DNA from: Dama dama
Lineage: Eukaryota; Chordata; Mammalia; Artiodactyla; Cervidae
Assembly: GCF_033118175.1 (NCBI RefSeq)
Contig: NC_083689.1
Location: 25,464,501-25,528,500 of the forward strand
Length of the DNA: 64,000 nt
Direction: 5' to 3'
Shown here: positions 47,201-55,287 of the stretch, piece after piece
Layout of the letters: each line of letters starts with the position of its first letter
Position numbering within the stretch: the stretch's first letter is position 1
The notes under the pieces: model-generated
Databases searched by the model: none
Told to the model about the DNA's origin: nothing
The model's input: the letters and a program-made list of their open reading frames with translations, nothing else
Made by a program: the position numbers and the translations under genes

Positions 47201-48333
47201 GATCCCTACTTTTAGATGTCTCAGGATCAGACTATGCGCAGAAGGCAGGTAAGCGCTAGGAGCCCCAGTTAGGGGATCAAAGCCAGAGATGCCCGTGAGC
47301 TCTGTGCTTATACTGTCTCTGTGAGTCTGTCCTTTCATGAGTGCCTTGGGACCAGGGTTATGCCTCCTCTAGTTCCCTGTTCTCTACCAGTATCAGGAGG
47401 CCTCCTGCTCCTTTGTGGAGAAATTAGAGCCTCAGGAGAGGACCCAAGCCTTACCATAGTTGTATAGCAGAACAGGAGAGCCCCTGATGCTTCCAGAAGT
47501 CTGTGGCCAGGGAACAGACCAGACCTGCCCATGCCCTGCTCAGCAACAAGACTCTACTCTGTGTCTGCACATAGTCTCAGCAGCATCCCCACACCCCTTC
47601 TCATGCCTGCGGCAGGAATTTGACTCAGTCTGTGCTTCTGGGGAGCCTGGAGTTGACAGTATCTAGGCTCTTGGGAAACAATTTCCTCTTGTGAAACTGC
47701 CAGAGAAAAAGGCAGTTGACAGCTGCCTCCCTTCTCAGTTCTTCACGCCCTCCCTACTAGACAAACTGACCAGGAATGATCCTAAGCGAGTCCTGCCCTC
47801 TTGGGCTGCACACCTGTGTTACAAGTATAACCCAGATGACTGCTAGCCAGGTCTGATCAGGAATTGGGGACGCTGAGCTAGGCCCGGCTAGGGTGTCTCC
47901 AGGGGGACTGATGCAGATGAAGGGTCGCTCACACACCCACCTCGGTGACGATGGTGGACAGGTAGATGTCCTGGCTAAATTCCCAGCCATCCAGGCAGCC
48001 CTCCTGCTCCAGCTGCTCCAGGTCCACATCGCGCCCCGGCTCCAGCCCGAGCGCCGAGAAGTTGACGATTTTCTCGAGTCGGTAGCGGCGGCAGCTCTGA
48101 AGCACCTCGCGGCCGTCCTGCAGCCGCACCGGGACACTGTGGTTGCGCCACGCGCTGCTCAGGTTCGCGGTGTCCGGCACCCGGCAGCGATGTTCCGGGG
48201 TCCCTGCCAGAAACACGACTGACATACCGTTGAAGCCGTTGGGGATGATGCTGGCGCTGAGTAGGAAGAAGATGAGGCGCTGGAAGGGCCCCCACTTGCC
48301 CAGGAAGGCGGTCACTTCGTCGTAGTCCCGCAT
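7663..48333 (-). CDS. SLC22A4: SLC22A4 (OCTN1), organic cation/ergothioneine transporter, complete 10-exon gene
   Basis: Plasma-membrane MFS transporter of the SLC22 family; OCTN1 is known for Na+-dependent ergothioneine uptake and organic cation transport. Coding exons on the minus strand, in transcript order: 48333-47941, 34930-34827, 33484-33330, 26248-26077, 22098-21972, 17150-17056, 15061-14847, 13492-13310, 11154-11019, 7738-7663. All introns are GT-AG and the phases join into 551 codons with no internal stop. Visible marks: N-terminal MRDYDEV, a long first extracellular loop with N-glycosylation sequons at N57, N64 and N91, the MFS motif [15 protein letters not shown] (156-170), a P-loop-like GTEILGKS (218-225), PESPRWL (278-284), and a C-terminal TSF that fits a class I PDZ ligand. 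It is SLC22A4 rather than SLC22A5 because stretches such as [33 protein letters not shown] and LEQMQKVK match human OCTN1 as I remember it. A recent lineage-specific duplicate cannot be excluded. Confidence 0.95.
8060..8215 (-). repeat. MIR SINE relic
   Basis: Antisense MIR core: cagatgggaatactgaggtt and caaattgcccaag. Confidence 0.7.
8228..8546 (+). mobile_element. CHR-type tRNA-derived SINE
   Basis: Starts ttggacttccctggcggccc with a tRNA-like A box and B box (ggattcaatccctgg), then the CHR body, and ends in an AATAAATA tail. Confidence 0.85.
9222..9356 (-). mobile_element. CHR-type SINE
   Basis: Antisense: gcatgtgggatcttagtttc ... ccactggactgccagggaag. Flanks share an approximate target duplication (attgattatttt / atgattattttt). 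Confidence 0.85.
9642..9730 (+). mobile_element. BOV-A / BovB-tail fragment
   Basis: gcatgctgcagtccatgggg followed by gtcgcagagtctgacac and a CAACAATAA tail. Confidence 0.8.
10205..10960 (-). mobile_element. Ancient L1M 3' relic
   Basis: AT-rich antisense L1 end (catactgttttaattaccattg, cttgttactcttccttttcag). Ends about 60 bp from the exon 9 donor. Confidence 0.6.
11019..11154 (-). CDS. SLC22A4: SLC22A4 exon 9, residues 482-527
   Basis: 136 bp, acceptor TTACAG, donor GTAAGT. It encodes [21 protein letters not shown]12 and [19 protein letters not shown]. Residue 503 is Ile (codon ATC). The exon ends with two bases of codon 527, completed to Gly by exon 10, where human has Trp. Confidence 0.95.
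11826..11886. repeat. A-rich low-complexity tract in intron 8
   Basis: Poly-A interrupted by T and C. The rest of 11155-12290 is unassigned intron. Confidence 0.7.
12300..13085 (+). mobile_element. Ancient L1 3' relic in intron 8
   Basis: L1 ORF2-end/3' UTR sequence (gaagatgtggagaaacagac, tgttatttgcaataac). Interrupted at 12939-12983 by a 45-bp duplicated segment. Confidence 0.75.
13310..13492 (-). CDS. SLC22A4: SLC22A4 exon 8, residues 421-482
   Basis: 183 bp, acceptor TTCCAG, donor GTGAGA. It encodes [35 protein letters not shown] and [16 protein letters not shown] (TM10-TM11). [10 protein letters not shown] is a strongly conserved SLC22 motif. Confidence 0.95.
   Translation of the reverse strand: MTTSCPLVWPCWENLGSLLPLPCCMSSLQSSTQPWSGTWQWGSPPWPPEWAASLLPTLFT
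14299..14508 (-). mobile_element. Bov-tA SINE
   Basis: tRNA-like head at the right end (agctgagccacaagggaaga), tail at the left. Lies in intron 7. Confidence 0.9.
14556..14780 (+). mobile_element. Bov-tA SINE
   Basis: Head at left (gggcttccctagtaactctg), tail ...agacacgactgaacgactaa. Head-to-head with the previous SINE, about 50 bp apart, and about 67 bp from exon 7. Confidence 0.9.
14847..15061 (-). CDS. SLC22A4: SLC22A4 exon 7, residues 349-421
   Basis: 215 bp, acceptor TTCCAG, donor GTAAGA. It encodes [20 protein letters not shown], then TM8 and TM9 with [17 protein letters not shown] between them, ending LVPA plus one base of D421. Confidence 0.95.
15160..15345. repeat. Old DNA-transposon-like relic
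   Basis: Contains gccacatggagctagtggct and ttggacagcacta, a mammal-wide repeat also seen at 23.24-23.61 kb. Family name not assigned. Confidence 0.5.
16577..16776 (-). mobile_element. Bov-tA SINE in intron 6
   Basis: Antisense full-length Bov-tA (gttgctcagttgtgtccaat ... agctgagccacaagggaagc). Confidence 0.9.
16777..16905 (-). mobile_element. Partial Bov-tA SINE, tandem with the previous one
   Basis: Head half only (ggtctcctgcattgcaggct ... gagctatcagagaagccc), same orientation. Confidence 0.8.
17056..17150 (-). CDS. SLC22A4: SLC22A4 exon 6, residues 318-349
   Basis: 95 bp, donor GTAAGT. It encodes [20 protein letters not shown] and the start of TM7. The acceptor is placed at CAACAG|GAG to keep the 551-residue length. 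A second AG six bases upstream (TTTAG|CAACAG) is also in phase and would add two Gln. A ruminant L1 begins only about 64 bp upstream in the transcript direction. Confidence 0.92.
17229..18204 (-). mobile_element. Ruminant L1 insertion with 5' inversion
   Basis: 17229-18079 is antisense L1 3' end with a poly-T start (A-tail on the minus strand). 18080-18204 is an upstream ORF2 piece in the opposite orientation. Target duplications GACAGTATGTTCTT lie at 17215-17228 and 18205-18218. The inverted part also has an internal deletion after cttaaaag. Sense to SLC22A4, about 64 bp upstream of exon 6. Confidence 0.92.
18530..18740 (+). repeat. MIR SINE relic
   Basis: gagcctcagtttacctctctgtaaaatg is the MIR core. 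Confidence 0.8.
18860..19398 (+). mobile_element. Artiodactyl L1 3' end
   Basis: L1 ORF2 end and 3' UTR (caagtgcccatcaacaaatg ... cttgtacacctgaaactaat) ending with an A-rich tail. Confidence 0.85.
19745..19960 (+). mobile_element. MER5A-like hAT relic
   Basis: gaaaatgcagatttccaggtccc and cctgggaatctgtaagtttt match the MER5A pattern. Confidence 0.6.
20165..20390 (+). repeat. MIR SINE relic
   Basis: tgcctcagttacctctcctg and the 3' part caatgtgcctggcatctgg. Confidence 0.75.
21600..21850 (-). repeat. MIR relic split by a BOV-A fragment
   Basis: The BOV-A piece (about 21634-21762, + orientation, ccctggagaagggaatggct ... gagcaactaacactttca) divides an antisense MIR. Confidence 0.65.
21972..22098 (-). 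CDS. SLC22A4: SLC22A4 exon 5, residues 275-317
   Basis: 127 bp, acceptor TTTTAG, donor GTAAGG. It encodes [20 protein letters not shown] and the large cytoplasmic loop between TM6 and TM7. Residue 306, polymorphic I/T in humans, is Ile here. Confidence 0.95.
22690..22765 (-). mobile_element. Short L1 3' tail fragment
   Basis: ttatattggagtatagttga is the common artiodactyl L1 3' end in antisense; preceded by a CT repeat. Confidence 0.65.
23235..23610. repeat. Old DNA-transposon-like relic split by a SINE
   Basis: Same family as 15.16-15.35 kb. The halves are 23235-23333 and 23530-23610 (gtgctgttcaacg ... gcatgtggctagtggc). Confidence 0.5.
23334..23528 (+). mobile_element. Bov-tA SINE
   Basis: Head cagcccctggtggttcatat, tail gacctgactgacagactaac. 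Nested in the older relic. Confidence 0.9.
25303..25346. repeat. GA microsatellite
   Basis: Imperfect (GA)n run in intron 4. Confidence 0.9.
26077..26248 (-). CDS. SLC22A4: SLC22A4 exon 4, residues 218-275
   Basis: 172 bp, acceptor AACAG, donor GTGAGT. The translation runs [18 protein letters not shown]... through [19 protein letters not shown] to LWW, covering TM5 and TM6 of OCTN1. Phase fits exon 3 (one base) and exon 5 (two bases plus G). Confidence 0.95.
28195..28400 (-). repeat. MIR SINE relic
   Basis: Antisense MIR: attatctctttgaatcttca, cagctgagacttaaagag. Confidence 0.8.
29130..29265 (+). repeat. MIR SINE relic
   Basis: 3' half of MIR: gtgtctggcatgtggcaag. Confidence 0.65.
29770..30385 (+). 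mobile_element. L1 3' relic
   Basis: ORF2-end/3' UTR text such as gtggttgccaggagctgggg and aattcccatatgatctagca; frame broken. Confidence 0.8.
33330..33484 (-). CDS. SLC22A4: SLC22A4 exon 3, residues 166-218
   Basis: 155 bp. It completes DRFGRK and encodes TM3-TM4 including [13 protein letters not shown]. The acceptor is CTACAG and the donor GTAGGA. The first base of G218 is the last base of the exon, so the P-loop-like GTEILGKS straddles the exon 3/4 junction. Confidence 0.95.
33890..34078 (+). mobile_element. MER5A-like hAT relic
   Basis: Starts cagtggtcttgaacc and ends gggaaccactg, inverted termini typical of MER5. Confidence 0.75.
34425..34630 (+). mobile_element. Bov-tA SINE
   Basis: ggttcgatccctgggtcggg B-box and tail aactaagaaactaacag. 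Confidence 0.9.
34827..34930 (-). CDS. SLC22A4: SLC22A4 exon 2, residues 132-166
   Basis: 104 bp between a CAG acceptor and a GTAAGG donor. It encodes the end of extracellular loop 1 (W132, C136), TM2 and the start of the MFS signature, ending in QLSD plus two bases of R166. Residue 133 is Ser, giving EWSLVC where human OCTN1/2 have EWNLVC. Confidence 0.95.
36740..36870 (-). repeat. MIR SINE relic
   Basis: Antisense MIR: cccattttgcagaagagtaaac, ttgcccgaagtcaaag. Confidence 0.7.
38430..38625 (-). repeat. MIR SINE relic
   Basis: Antisense MIR: cccagtttacaaatgaggaaa. Confidence 0.8.
38860..38884. mobile_element. 25-bp T-rich, tail-only insertion with target duplication
   Basis: T-rich insert flanked by GGACAGAGTTCTA at 38847-38859 and 38885-38897. 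Confidence 0.7.
39175..39400 (+). repeat. MIR SINE relic
   Basis: gaccgtgtgactttgggcca, ttctcatcttcaaagagg. Confidence 0.8.
40042..40391 (-). mobile_element. Solo LTR of a ruminant endogenous retrovirus
   Basis: On the minus strand it runs TGTCGAGGG...CCCAACA with two AATAAA hexamers in its 3' part. No internal genes and no clear target duplication. Confidence 0.65.
41173..41211. repeat. Compound (TG)n(AG)n microsatellite
   Basis: Uninterrupted TG run passing into an AG run, inside the L1 relic. Confidence 0.95.
41333..41634 (-). mobile_element. CHR-type SINE
   Basis: gcagcactgggtcttttttg ... cctgcattggcaggcagatt ... ctacctgggaagtcccc. Confidence 0.9.
42743..42873 (-). mobile_element. BOV-A/BovB 3'-tail insertion
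   Basis: gttgttcagtcgctaagtcg ... gagtcagtgatgccatcc. Flanked by 10-11 bp duplications CCTAGCTGTT at 42733 and 42874. Confidence 0.85.
43998..44212 (+). mobile_element. Bov-tA SINE
   Basis: cacctgccaatgcaggagac ... gtcagacacgactaagtaac. Confidence 0.88.
46150..46720 (-). mobile_element. MIR fragment followed by L1 3' relic
   Basis: 46150-46238 antisense MIR-like; 46238-46720 antisense L1 3' end (aatttttaagtgtacagttc, aactattccattgtgtgt). Confidence 0.7.
47941..48333 (-). CDS. SLC22A4: SLC22A4 exon 1 (coding part), residues 1-131
   Basis: Encodes the N terminus, TM1 and most of the large extracellular loop. The ATG has A at -3. The start is chosen because MRDYDEV is the conserved OCTN N terminus. 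The frame stays open upstream, but only a GTG lies at 48462. Loop cysteines are C50, C81 and C113. Sequons are N57-L-S, N64-H-S and N91-F-S. The donor after GAG (phase 0) is GTGGGT. The exon is very CpG rich, unlike the rest of the gene. Confidence 0.95.
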
Positions 48334-49270
48334 GCTCCGCGCGTCTCTGCAGCTGGCAACGTGGGGTGATGAGAGTGCGTTCCCCGGACAGCGCCGCGCG
48401 GTCCAGGGCGCGGGCGTCCAAACGTTCTCGCGGACCCTGCAAGCTGAGGGAAGGCGGGGCACGCGGTCGGGACCTTTCCCGGGAAGCGGGCTGCTGGCGT
48501 TACAAGGTTGCTGGGAACTGGACGCAAAGCTGGATGCACCTTCTGGAAACAGAAACTCGGGACCACACCCCCATCCCGGCCGGGGCGGGGCGGGGTGGAG
48601 CTCCAGGGCGGCTCCTCCGGTGCTCCGCCCCCCGCCCGCGGCGACCGGGCGGGGGCTAGGAGGTCAGCTGGCCGCGGGCGTAGGAAAAAGAGGACTAGTT
48701 CCATTGCCGCCCCTACCTTGCCCCGGCAAGCCCGGGCGCCCCCTAAGTGCTGAGCGCCCAGCCCCGGGCTGCCGGGTTGGGCAGCGTGTAAGGGCAGAGT
48801 CGAGCTTAAGGGCAGAGTCGAGGCCGCAGAGCAAGGACTCTGAGAGGTCGGACCTCCCTGTCGCCGTCGCCTCAGGCCTCGTCCGGGGCTGGGATCTCTC
48901 TGTTGCCGCTTCCGACTCGGGGTCTGAGCTCAGGGAGCCTCGGGCCGGGCGCGTACGGGCGAGTCCGTGGAGCCGGTGCTCCCGGGAAACCTTTGCGGGC
49001 GTAGGGGTGACAGGAGCGCGCCCGCCAACTCGGAGCTCCCAACCCCCAATCCTAGGCTGCCGGATTCAGTCACCTGCCGGCGGCTTCCGAACAGCCCGGA
49101 GCCTCACCTTGAATAGGGGGAAACAGGCCCAGCTCCCCGAAGAGATGATCGAGGTCACACTTCGTCAGAGACAGGCTCGGACTGAGGGGAGGTGGGGAGC
49201 AAGGACTACCGGGTGGTCCCGGGATCCTGTTGGGGCCTCTGGAGAAGATTCTACGCGGAGCTTGACCCTT
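47950..49270. promoter_or_regulatory. SLC22A4: CpG island with probable SLC22A4 promoter and 5' UTR
   Basis: CpG dinucleotides are dense across exon 1 and about 900 bp upstream, while flanking DNA is CpG poor. GC-box-like cccgg/ggggcggggc sequence lies at about 48577-48596, roughly 250 bp upstream of the ATG. No TATA box stands out. An 18-bp tandem repeat (TAAGGGCAGAGTCGAG copies at 48789 and 48807) sits about 470 bp upstream of the ATG. The transcription start site was not located. Confidence 0.7.
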
Positions 49271-52231
49271 TGTGAAAGCACGGTAATGGAGACCCAGCTG
49301 TCACCGCTCCTGGGCTCTGATTTTGATTTCCCGGGGCTCTTCGTCGAGGATGGCTGCCAGAGGCTTCTTGGACTAGAGGCCTCTGGTTTGCAGAAGGGAC
49401 CGCCCCCAGTCGGGGAACAGAGGGAGGCAGGACGGGAGAAGGAAAAGGTTCAGCTTGTCGCCCAGATTTGGCAGGGTAGCCAGAGCAGGCACCAGTCTGC
49501 TAGTGTCCAGGCCTAAGGCCCCTCTGCTGTTGAGTGAGCGAGTCTGGGACTGCAATGGGAGTCCTGGGGTTCTCGAGGTGGAAGGGATTGACAGGCTGAA
49601 GGGCCCACCTCTTGGAGATTTTGTACAAATGCATTTGCATCCAGGCCCTGATTAAGAGGTGGGAGGCATTTCTCCTCCATTTTTTATAACCTCCAGTCTT
49701 GGCTGGCTTTCTATCCGCTTGGAACCTGTTTCCTTATGTGTAATAAGACCTTATGTCTAGATGGGCCAGGACAGCACTGTTTTATTAAGTGTTTTCCTTT
49801 CCTTTCAAAAGTATCCTTCTTTGAACACTATTTCTTGTGGTCATTGTCTCACTTAACTTAGATTTCATCCTCCCTTCACCCCCGATAAAAATCAAAGCCT
49901 GAGATAAGAATTTATGTGGAGATCATTTATTTATAGTAGTGATCCTAGGGAAAGGAAAGAAGGATCAGGAAAAGTGAACAGGAAAGGAGGTTAAGGCCAA
50001 CACAAGACTGTGTAATTGAATTGATCATTGGTAGTGACCAGGATCAGTGACAGTGCCGGGCTAAGACTCTAGAGCCTGAGGGCAAAGAAAAAATTAATAA
50101 TAACTGATCATATCTTTACTTAAAATTTTGGAGCTTTGTTCATCATAGGGTTTCATATTGGTTTTGATTTTTAAAAATACTGTGTTAAAATGTTATTTAT
50201 CTTGATTATTGAATTTCCTGGCACCCTCTTAAATTTTGCACCGGAGGCAAGTGCCTCACTCATTTCACTTGCCTCAGCTTTTTCTCAACCCTAATTTCTA
50301 TGGATAATTGGAGTTCAATCCTGCTGGGATCTTCTAAAGAGCTATAGAGAATGAAGACACTTTTTTTTTTAAAACTAGTTCTGGCTCCATTGGTCAACTC
50401 CCCCGTAATTCCAGGCTGTACACGTATGCGAAAGTCAACAGGTACCACTTGACAAAACAGTTTGCCCCAACCCATGAGTATATGTAAATCCATACCTTGA
50501 ACCACTTTGCTTGCCACACAGAAAGAATGCCCAAGTACCCTACTTATACCTGGACCATTGAAAAATTTCCCTTCACCATTGTCCTTTAGGGCCACTCCTC
50601 AGTGGGGCTATGTTGCAGCAAGCAATCTGTTTTTTGGTTGATAGCATCTGTGAGACAGGGCTGAGTATTTTCTTCCCTCTCTCAGTTGGTTATAGAGAAC
50701 CCCCATAAAACCATAGGTTTGAGTTGAGGAGAAGTGTTGGTAGAGCTGAGGTGTAGGTGTCACGGAGTTAGAGCCACTGTTCATTAAATTACATGAGCTG
50801 CATGGACCTGCTCAGTCCTGATCCTGATCCTACCATTTCTATTATATGATCGATTGCTGATGTGCCTGCTTAATCTTATGACTTGATAGAATTTGACAAT
50901 GCCCAGCTCTTACTAGATATTTCTAGCTGCATAGACCCTTGATGTCACATTGCCAGGTACTCAGTTTTTACTATAGCCAAATAGCCGCTTTTCTAAAGGC
51001 AAATAGCTCCCTGCTGCAGAAGGCATGACCTTGCTCTGGCATCCTAGAGATCTTACTGAAATTATTTTATTAGGGCTTATCAGAGACTCTGCCCAGCATC
51101 GTTACCACCATGAAAATCTCTAGCACCGTTGATTCTGATGGGTCACATAGTCCAAGTGGCAGGGAACCTTGGATACTCTGTAGCACTCTCTCTTGCTCTG
51201 GGCTTCACTCAAAAGTGGGAGCCTCCCAAAATACTCATTAAGTGGGTTACAGTAGTATTCCCACCAAGCACTATGTCTTTTTATCAGTGGTAGAGGGTAC
51301 AAGGTACAACAACTTGCCTTTACCTTACAGAGGATGGCCTGGCATGCTCCGGACAACTGGATCCCTAATAACTTCACCAGTTAGCTTCAAAATCATATGG
51401 AATGAAAGAAGTGGGCAAGGATATAGATGAAATAAGTTTGGCCATAATAGTAGCCCTAGGGATTCATTTTTACTATTTTGTCTAATTTTTATACATTTAA
51501 ACTCATTCTGGAACATAAAAGGTAAAAAAACAACTTCATCAGCATTGAAAGCCCTCAATCATACTTTTTATCTCCCATCTTCTAGGACATCTGCTCACTA
51601 GGTTATGACATATTAGCATTATGTCGTTAATACATCAATACATCAATTCCATAGACCATCATGATGTTCCATGGAATATCAAGACAATCAAAGTCACTAA
51701 ATACTATGTTGTGACAGAGCAGGAGAGTTAACATAACCCCAGGGCAAGACAGTGATATGTCCTGCTATTTATTCCACATAAAAGCGAAGAGATTTTGATC
51801 CTCACTGAAGGATATGAAGAAGAAAACCTTCTATTGGTGTGGATCTCTACATTTCTTCCCAGGAGGTGGTTTTACTTCTGATGTAATAAATTGGTCAAAA
51901 ATGTGGGTGTGTTAGAGGCTTCTATTTAGTCCTTCTTACCATAATTGCTCTTATTTAATGGGGAGTAAATGTTAAGGTCTTGCCAGCTGCTAAGTGTATC
52001 TATCCTAGTTATGCACTTAGGGACCAGAGAACTATTAAAGATCCAGTGTGGATCTTTGGATCCATCACACTTGCTTGCAGGAGAACGCCATTTACCACCT
52101 GGCTTTCATGAGCCCCAAGTATAACCAGGGGATCCTAATGTTGCTTGCTGTCCCTTGGTATCAGTGCCAGCTCATATTCTGTATCCAAAAAGGCTGGGTC
52201 TTCCCCTTTCCTCAGGCCAGAGTTACTCAGG
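49271..52231. other. Upstream intergenic DNA, unassigned
   Basis: No gene supported. 50.07-50.27 kb looks like an old repeat end. 51.2-52.2 kb may be a heavily decayed retroviral internal fragment, but I could not fix this by eye. ORFs are short. Confidence 0.35.
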
Positions 52232-52597
52232 TAAAAGGCCACAGCTATGGACTGATTGTGCCCTCTCAAAATTCATATATTAAAGCCCTAACCTCCGGTG
52301 TAGAGGTGTGGTTAGAGATGGGGCCTTTGGGAAATAATTAGGTTTAGATCATGAGGGTGGGATTTTCATGATGGGATTAGTGCCCTTATAAAAAAGGATG
52401 TCAATAAATAAATAAATAAAATAAAAAAGGATGCCAGAGAGGTATGTACAAGCCAGGAAGAAGACTCACTAGGAACTGAATTGATTATCATTTGATCTTG
52501 GACTTTCCGGTCTCCAGAATTGTGAGGAAATAACTTTCTATTGTTTAAGCCCCTCAATCTGTGGTATTTTGCTATAGCAGCCTGAGTAGCCTGAGAC
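52232..52597 (+). mobile_element. Ancient MaLR/MER-type LTR-like sequence
   Basis: tatggactgattgtgccctc ... ttgatcttggactttccggt ... tgtttaagcccctcaatctg is a common mammal-wide LTR pattern. It carries a 20-bp A-rich insertion with 13-bp duplication (52388-52433). Confidence 0.6.
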
Positions 52598-52852
52598 AGT
52601 CACAGATCCCTTGTGGGGAAAAATTGGGGAAATAATTATCATATATACTTTTGGCAGTATAGGAGAGTTATTCCTTAAAGAGACTTGGCCTCCTTTTCAA
52701 TCAGTAGGTTCTGAGCTTGTGAAATGGTCTGAATCTGGGAAATTTATAAGGAAATACTATTCTCTGTTGTGGCAGTTGTCATCAGCCTTCTGATCACTAG
52801 CACTTGATTTTTAGGGGTGAGGTTGTTATACAAGTTAAGTAATAGTATTATT

Positions 52853-55287
52853 TGAATGGTTCTATGAAGACCTACAAGACCTTCTAGAACTAACACCCAA
52901 AAAAGATGCCCTTTTCATCACAGGGAACTGGAATGCAAAAGTAGGAAGTCAAGAGATACCTGGAGTAACAGGCAAATTTGGCCCTGGAGACCAAAATGAA
53001 GCAGGGCAAAGGCTAACAGTTTTGCAAGAGAACACGTCATAGCAAAAACCCTCTTCCAACAACACAAGAGAAGACTCTATACATGGACATCACCACATGA
53101 TCAATACTGAAATCAGATTGATTATATTCTTTGCAGCCAAAATGGAGAAGCCCTATACAGTCAGCAAAAACAGGACTGGGAGCTGACTGTGGCTCAGATC
53201 ATGAACTCCTTATTGCCAAATTCAGACTTGAATTGAAGAAAGTAGGGAAAACCACTAGCCCATTCAGAGATGACCTAAATCAAATCACTTATGATTATAC
53301 AGTGGAAATGATAAATAGATCAAGGGATTAGATCTGATAGAATGCCTGAAGAACTATGGATGGAGGTTCATGACATTGTACAGGAGGCAGGGATCAAGAC
53401 CATCCCCAAGAAAAAGAAATGCAAAAACGCAAAATGGTTGTCTGAGGAAGACTTACAAATAGCTGAGAAAAGAGAAAAGGCAAAGGAGAAAAGGAAAGAT
53501 AAACCCATTTCAATGCAGAGTTCCACAGAATAACACGGAGAGATAAGAAAGCCTTCCTCAGTGATCAATGCAAAGAAATAGAGGAAATCAATAGAATAGG
53601 AAAGACTAGAGATCTCTTCAAGATAGTTAGGGATAAAAAAGAGAATATTTAATGCAAAGATGGGCACAATAAAGGACAGAAATGGTATGAATCTAACAGA
53701 AGCAGAAGATATTAAGAAGAAGTGGCAAGAATACACAGAAGGACTGTACAAAAAAGATCTTCATGACCCAGATAATCACGATGGTGTGATCACTCACCTA
53801 GAGCCAGACATCCTGGAATGTGAAGTCAGGTGGGCCTTAGAAAGCATCACTACGAACAAAGCTAGTGGAGGTGATGGAATTCCAGTTGAGCTATTTCAAA
53901 TCCTGAAAGATGATGCTGTGAAAGCGCTACACTCAATATGCCAGCAAATTTGGAAAACTCAGCAGTGGCCACAGGACTGGAAAAGGTCAGTTTTCATTCT
54001 AATCCCAAAGAAAGGAAATGCCAAAGAATGTTCAAACTACCACACAATTGCAGTCATCGCACATGCTAGCAAAGTAGTGCTCAAAATTCACCAAGCCAGG
54101 CTTCAACAGTACATGAACGGTGAACTTCCAGATGTTCAAGCTGGATTTAGAAACCAGAGGAACCAGAGATCAAATTGCCAACATCTGTTGGATCATTGAA
54201 AAAACAAGAGAATTCCAGAAAAACATCTACTTCTACTTTATTGACTACACCAAAGCCCTTGACTGTGTTGATCACAACAAAATGTGAAAAATTCTGAAAG
54301 AGATGGGAATACCTGATCACCTTACCTGCCTCCTGAGAAATCTGTATGCAGGTCAAGAAGCAACAGTTAGAACCAGACATGGAACAATGGACTGGTTCCA
54401 AATTGGGAACTGAGTACATCAAGGCTGTATATTGTCACCCTGCTTATTTAACTTATATGCAGAGTACATCATGGGAAATGCTGGGCTGGATGAAGCACAT
54501 GCTGGAATCAAGATTGCTGGGAGAAATATCAATAACCTCAGATATGCAGATGATACCACCCTTAGGGCAGAAAGCGAAGGAGAACCAAAGAGCCTCTTGA
54601 TGAAAGTGAAGTGGAGAGTAAAAAAGTTGGCTTAAAGCTCAACATTCAGAAAACTAAGGTCATGGCATCCAGTCTCATCACTTCTTGGCAAATAGATGGG
54701 GAACCAATGGAAAAAATGAGAGACTTTATTTTGGGGGGCTCCAAAATCTCTGTAGATGGTGACTGCAGCCATGAAATTAAAAGACGCTTGCTCCTTGGAA
54801 GAAAAGCTATGACCAAGCTAGATAGCATATTAAAGAGCAGAGACATTACTTTGCCAACAAAGGTCCTTCTAGTCAGAGCTATGGTTTTTCCAGTAGTCAT
54901 GTATGGATGTGAGGGTTGGACTATAAAGAAATCTGAGCACCGAAGAATTGATGCTTTTGAATTGTGGTGTTGGAGAAGACTCTTGAGAGTTCCTTGGACT
55001 GCAAGGAGATCCAACAAGTTAATCCTAAAGGAAATCAGTCTTGAATATTCATTGGAAGGACTGATGCTGAAGCTGAAGCTCCAATACTCGGGCCACCTGA
55101 TGTGAAGAACTAACTCACTGGAAAAGACCCTGATGCTGGGAAAGAAAGATTGAAGGCAGGAGGAGAAGAGGACAACAGAAGATGAGATGGTTGGATGGCA
55201 TCACCAACTCAATGGGCATGTGTTTGAGGCAAGCTTGGATGGGGTCACAGAGTTGGACACAACTGAGTGACTGAACTGAACTGAACA
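52853..55287 (+). mobile_element. BovB LINE, 5'-truncated, long copy
   Basis: About 2.4 kb covering the end of the endonuclease and the reverse transcriptase to the 3' tail. Recognisable pieces: GADCGSDHELLIAKF, GGDGIPVELFQILKDDAVKA, the RT active-site stretch NLRYADDTTL, and ELWCWRRLLRVPWTARRSNK. Frames are broken by many stops and shifts, so it is a dead copy. Closely similar to the copy at 62.3-64 kb. Confidence 0.95.

Larger units (their letters stand above)
34931..47940 (-). other. SLC22A4: SLC22A4 intron 1
   Basis: 13.0 kb, the largest intron, GTGGGT...CAG. It holds MIR relics, a 25-bp tail-like insertion, a long antisense L1M relic (39.8-42.6 kb) split by a solo LTR and a CHR SINE, a Bov-tA, a second L1 relic (46.2-46.7 kb), and otherwise unassigned sequence at 34.9-36.7, 36.9-38.4, 42.9-44.0, 44.2-46.1 and 46.7-47.9 kb. 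No exon-like ORF was seen there. Confidence 0.9.

Noticed and set aside
47975..48442. 155-codon minus-strand frame over exon 1
   Set aside because: Out-of-frame shadow of SLC22A4 exon 1 in GC-rich DNA.
53660..54199. 179-codon plus-strand open frame
   Set aside because: Part of the decayed BovB reverse transcriptase; the full element is broken by stops and shifts.
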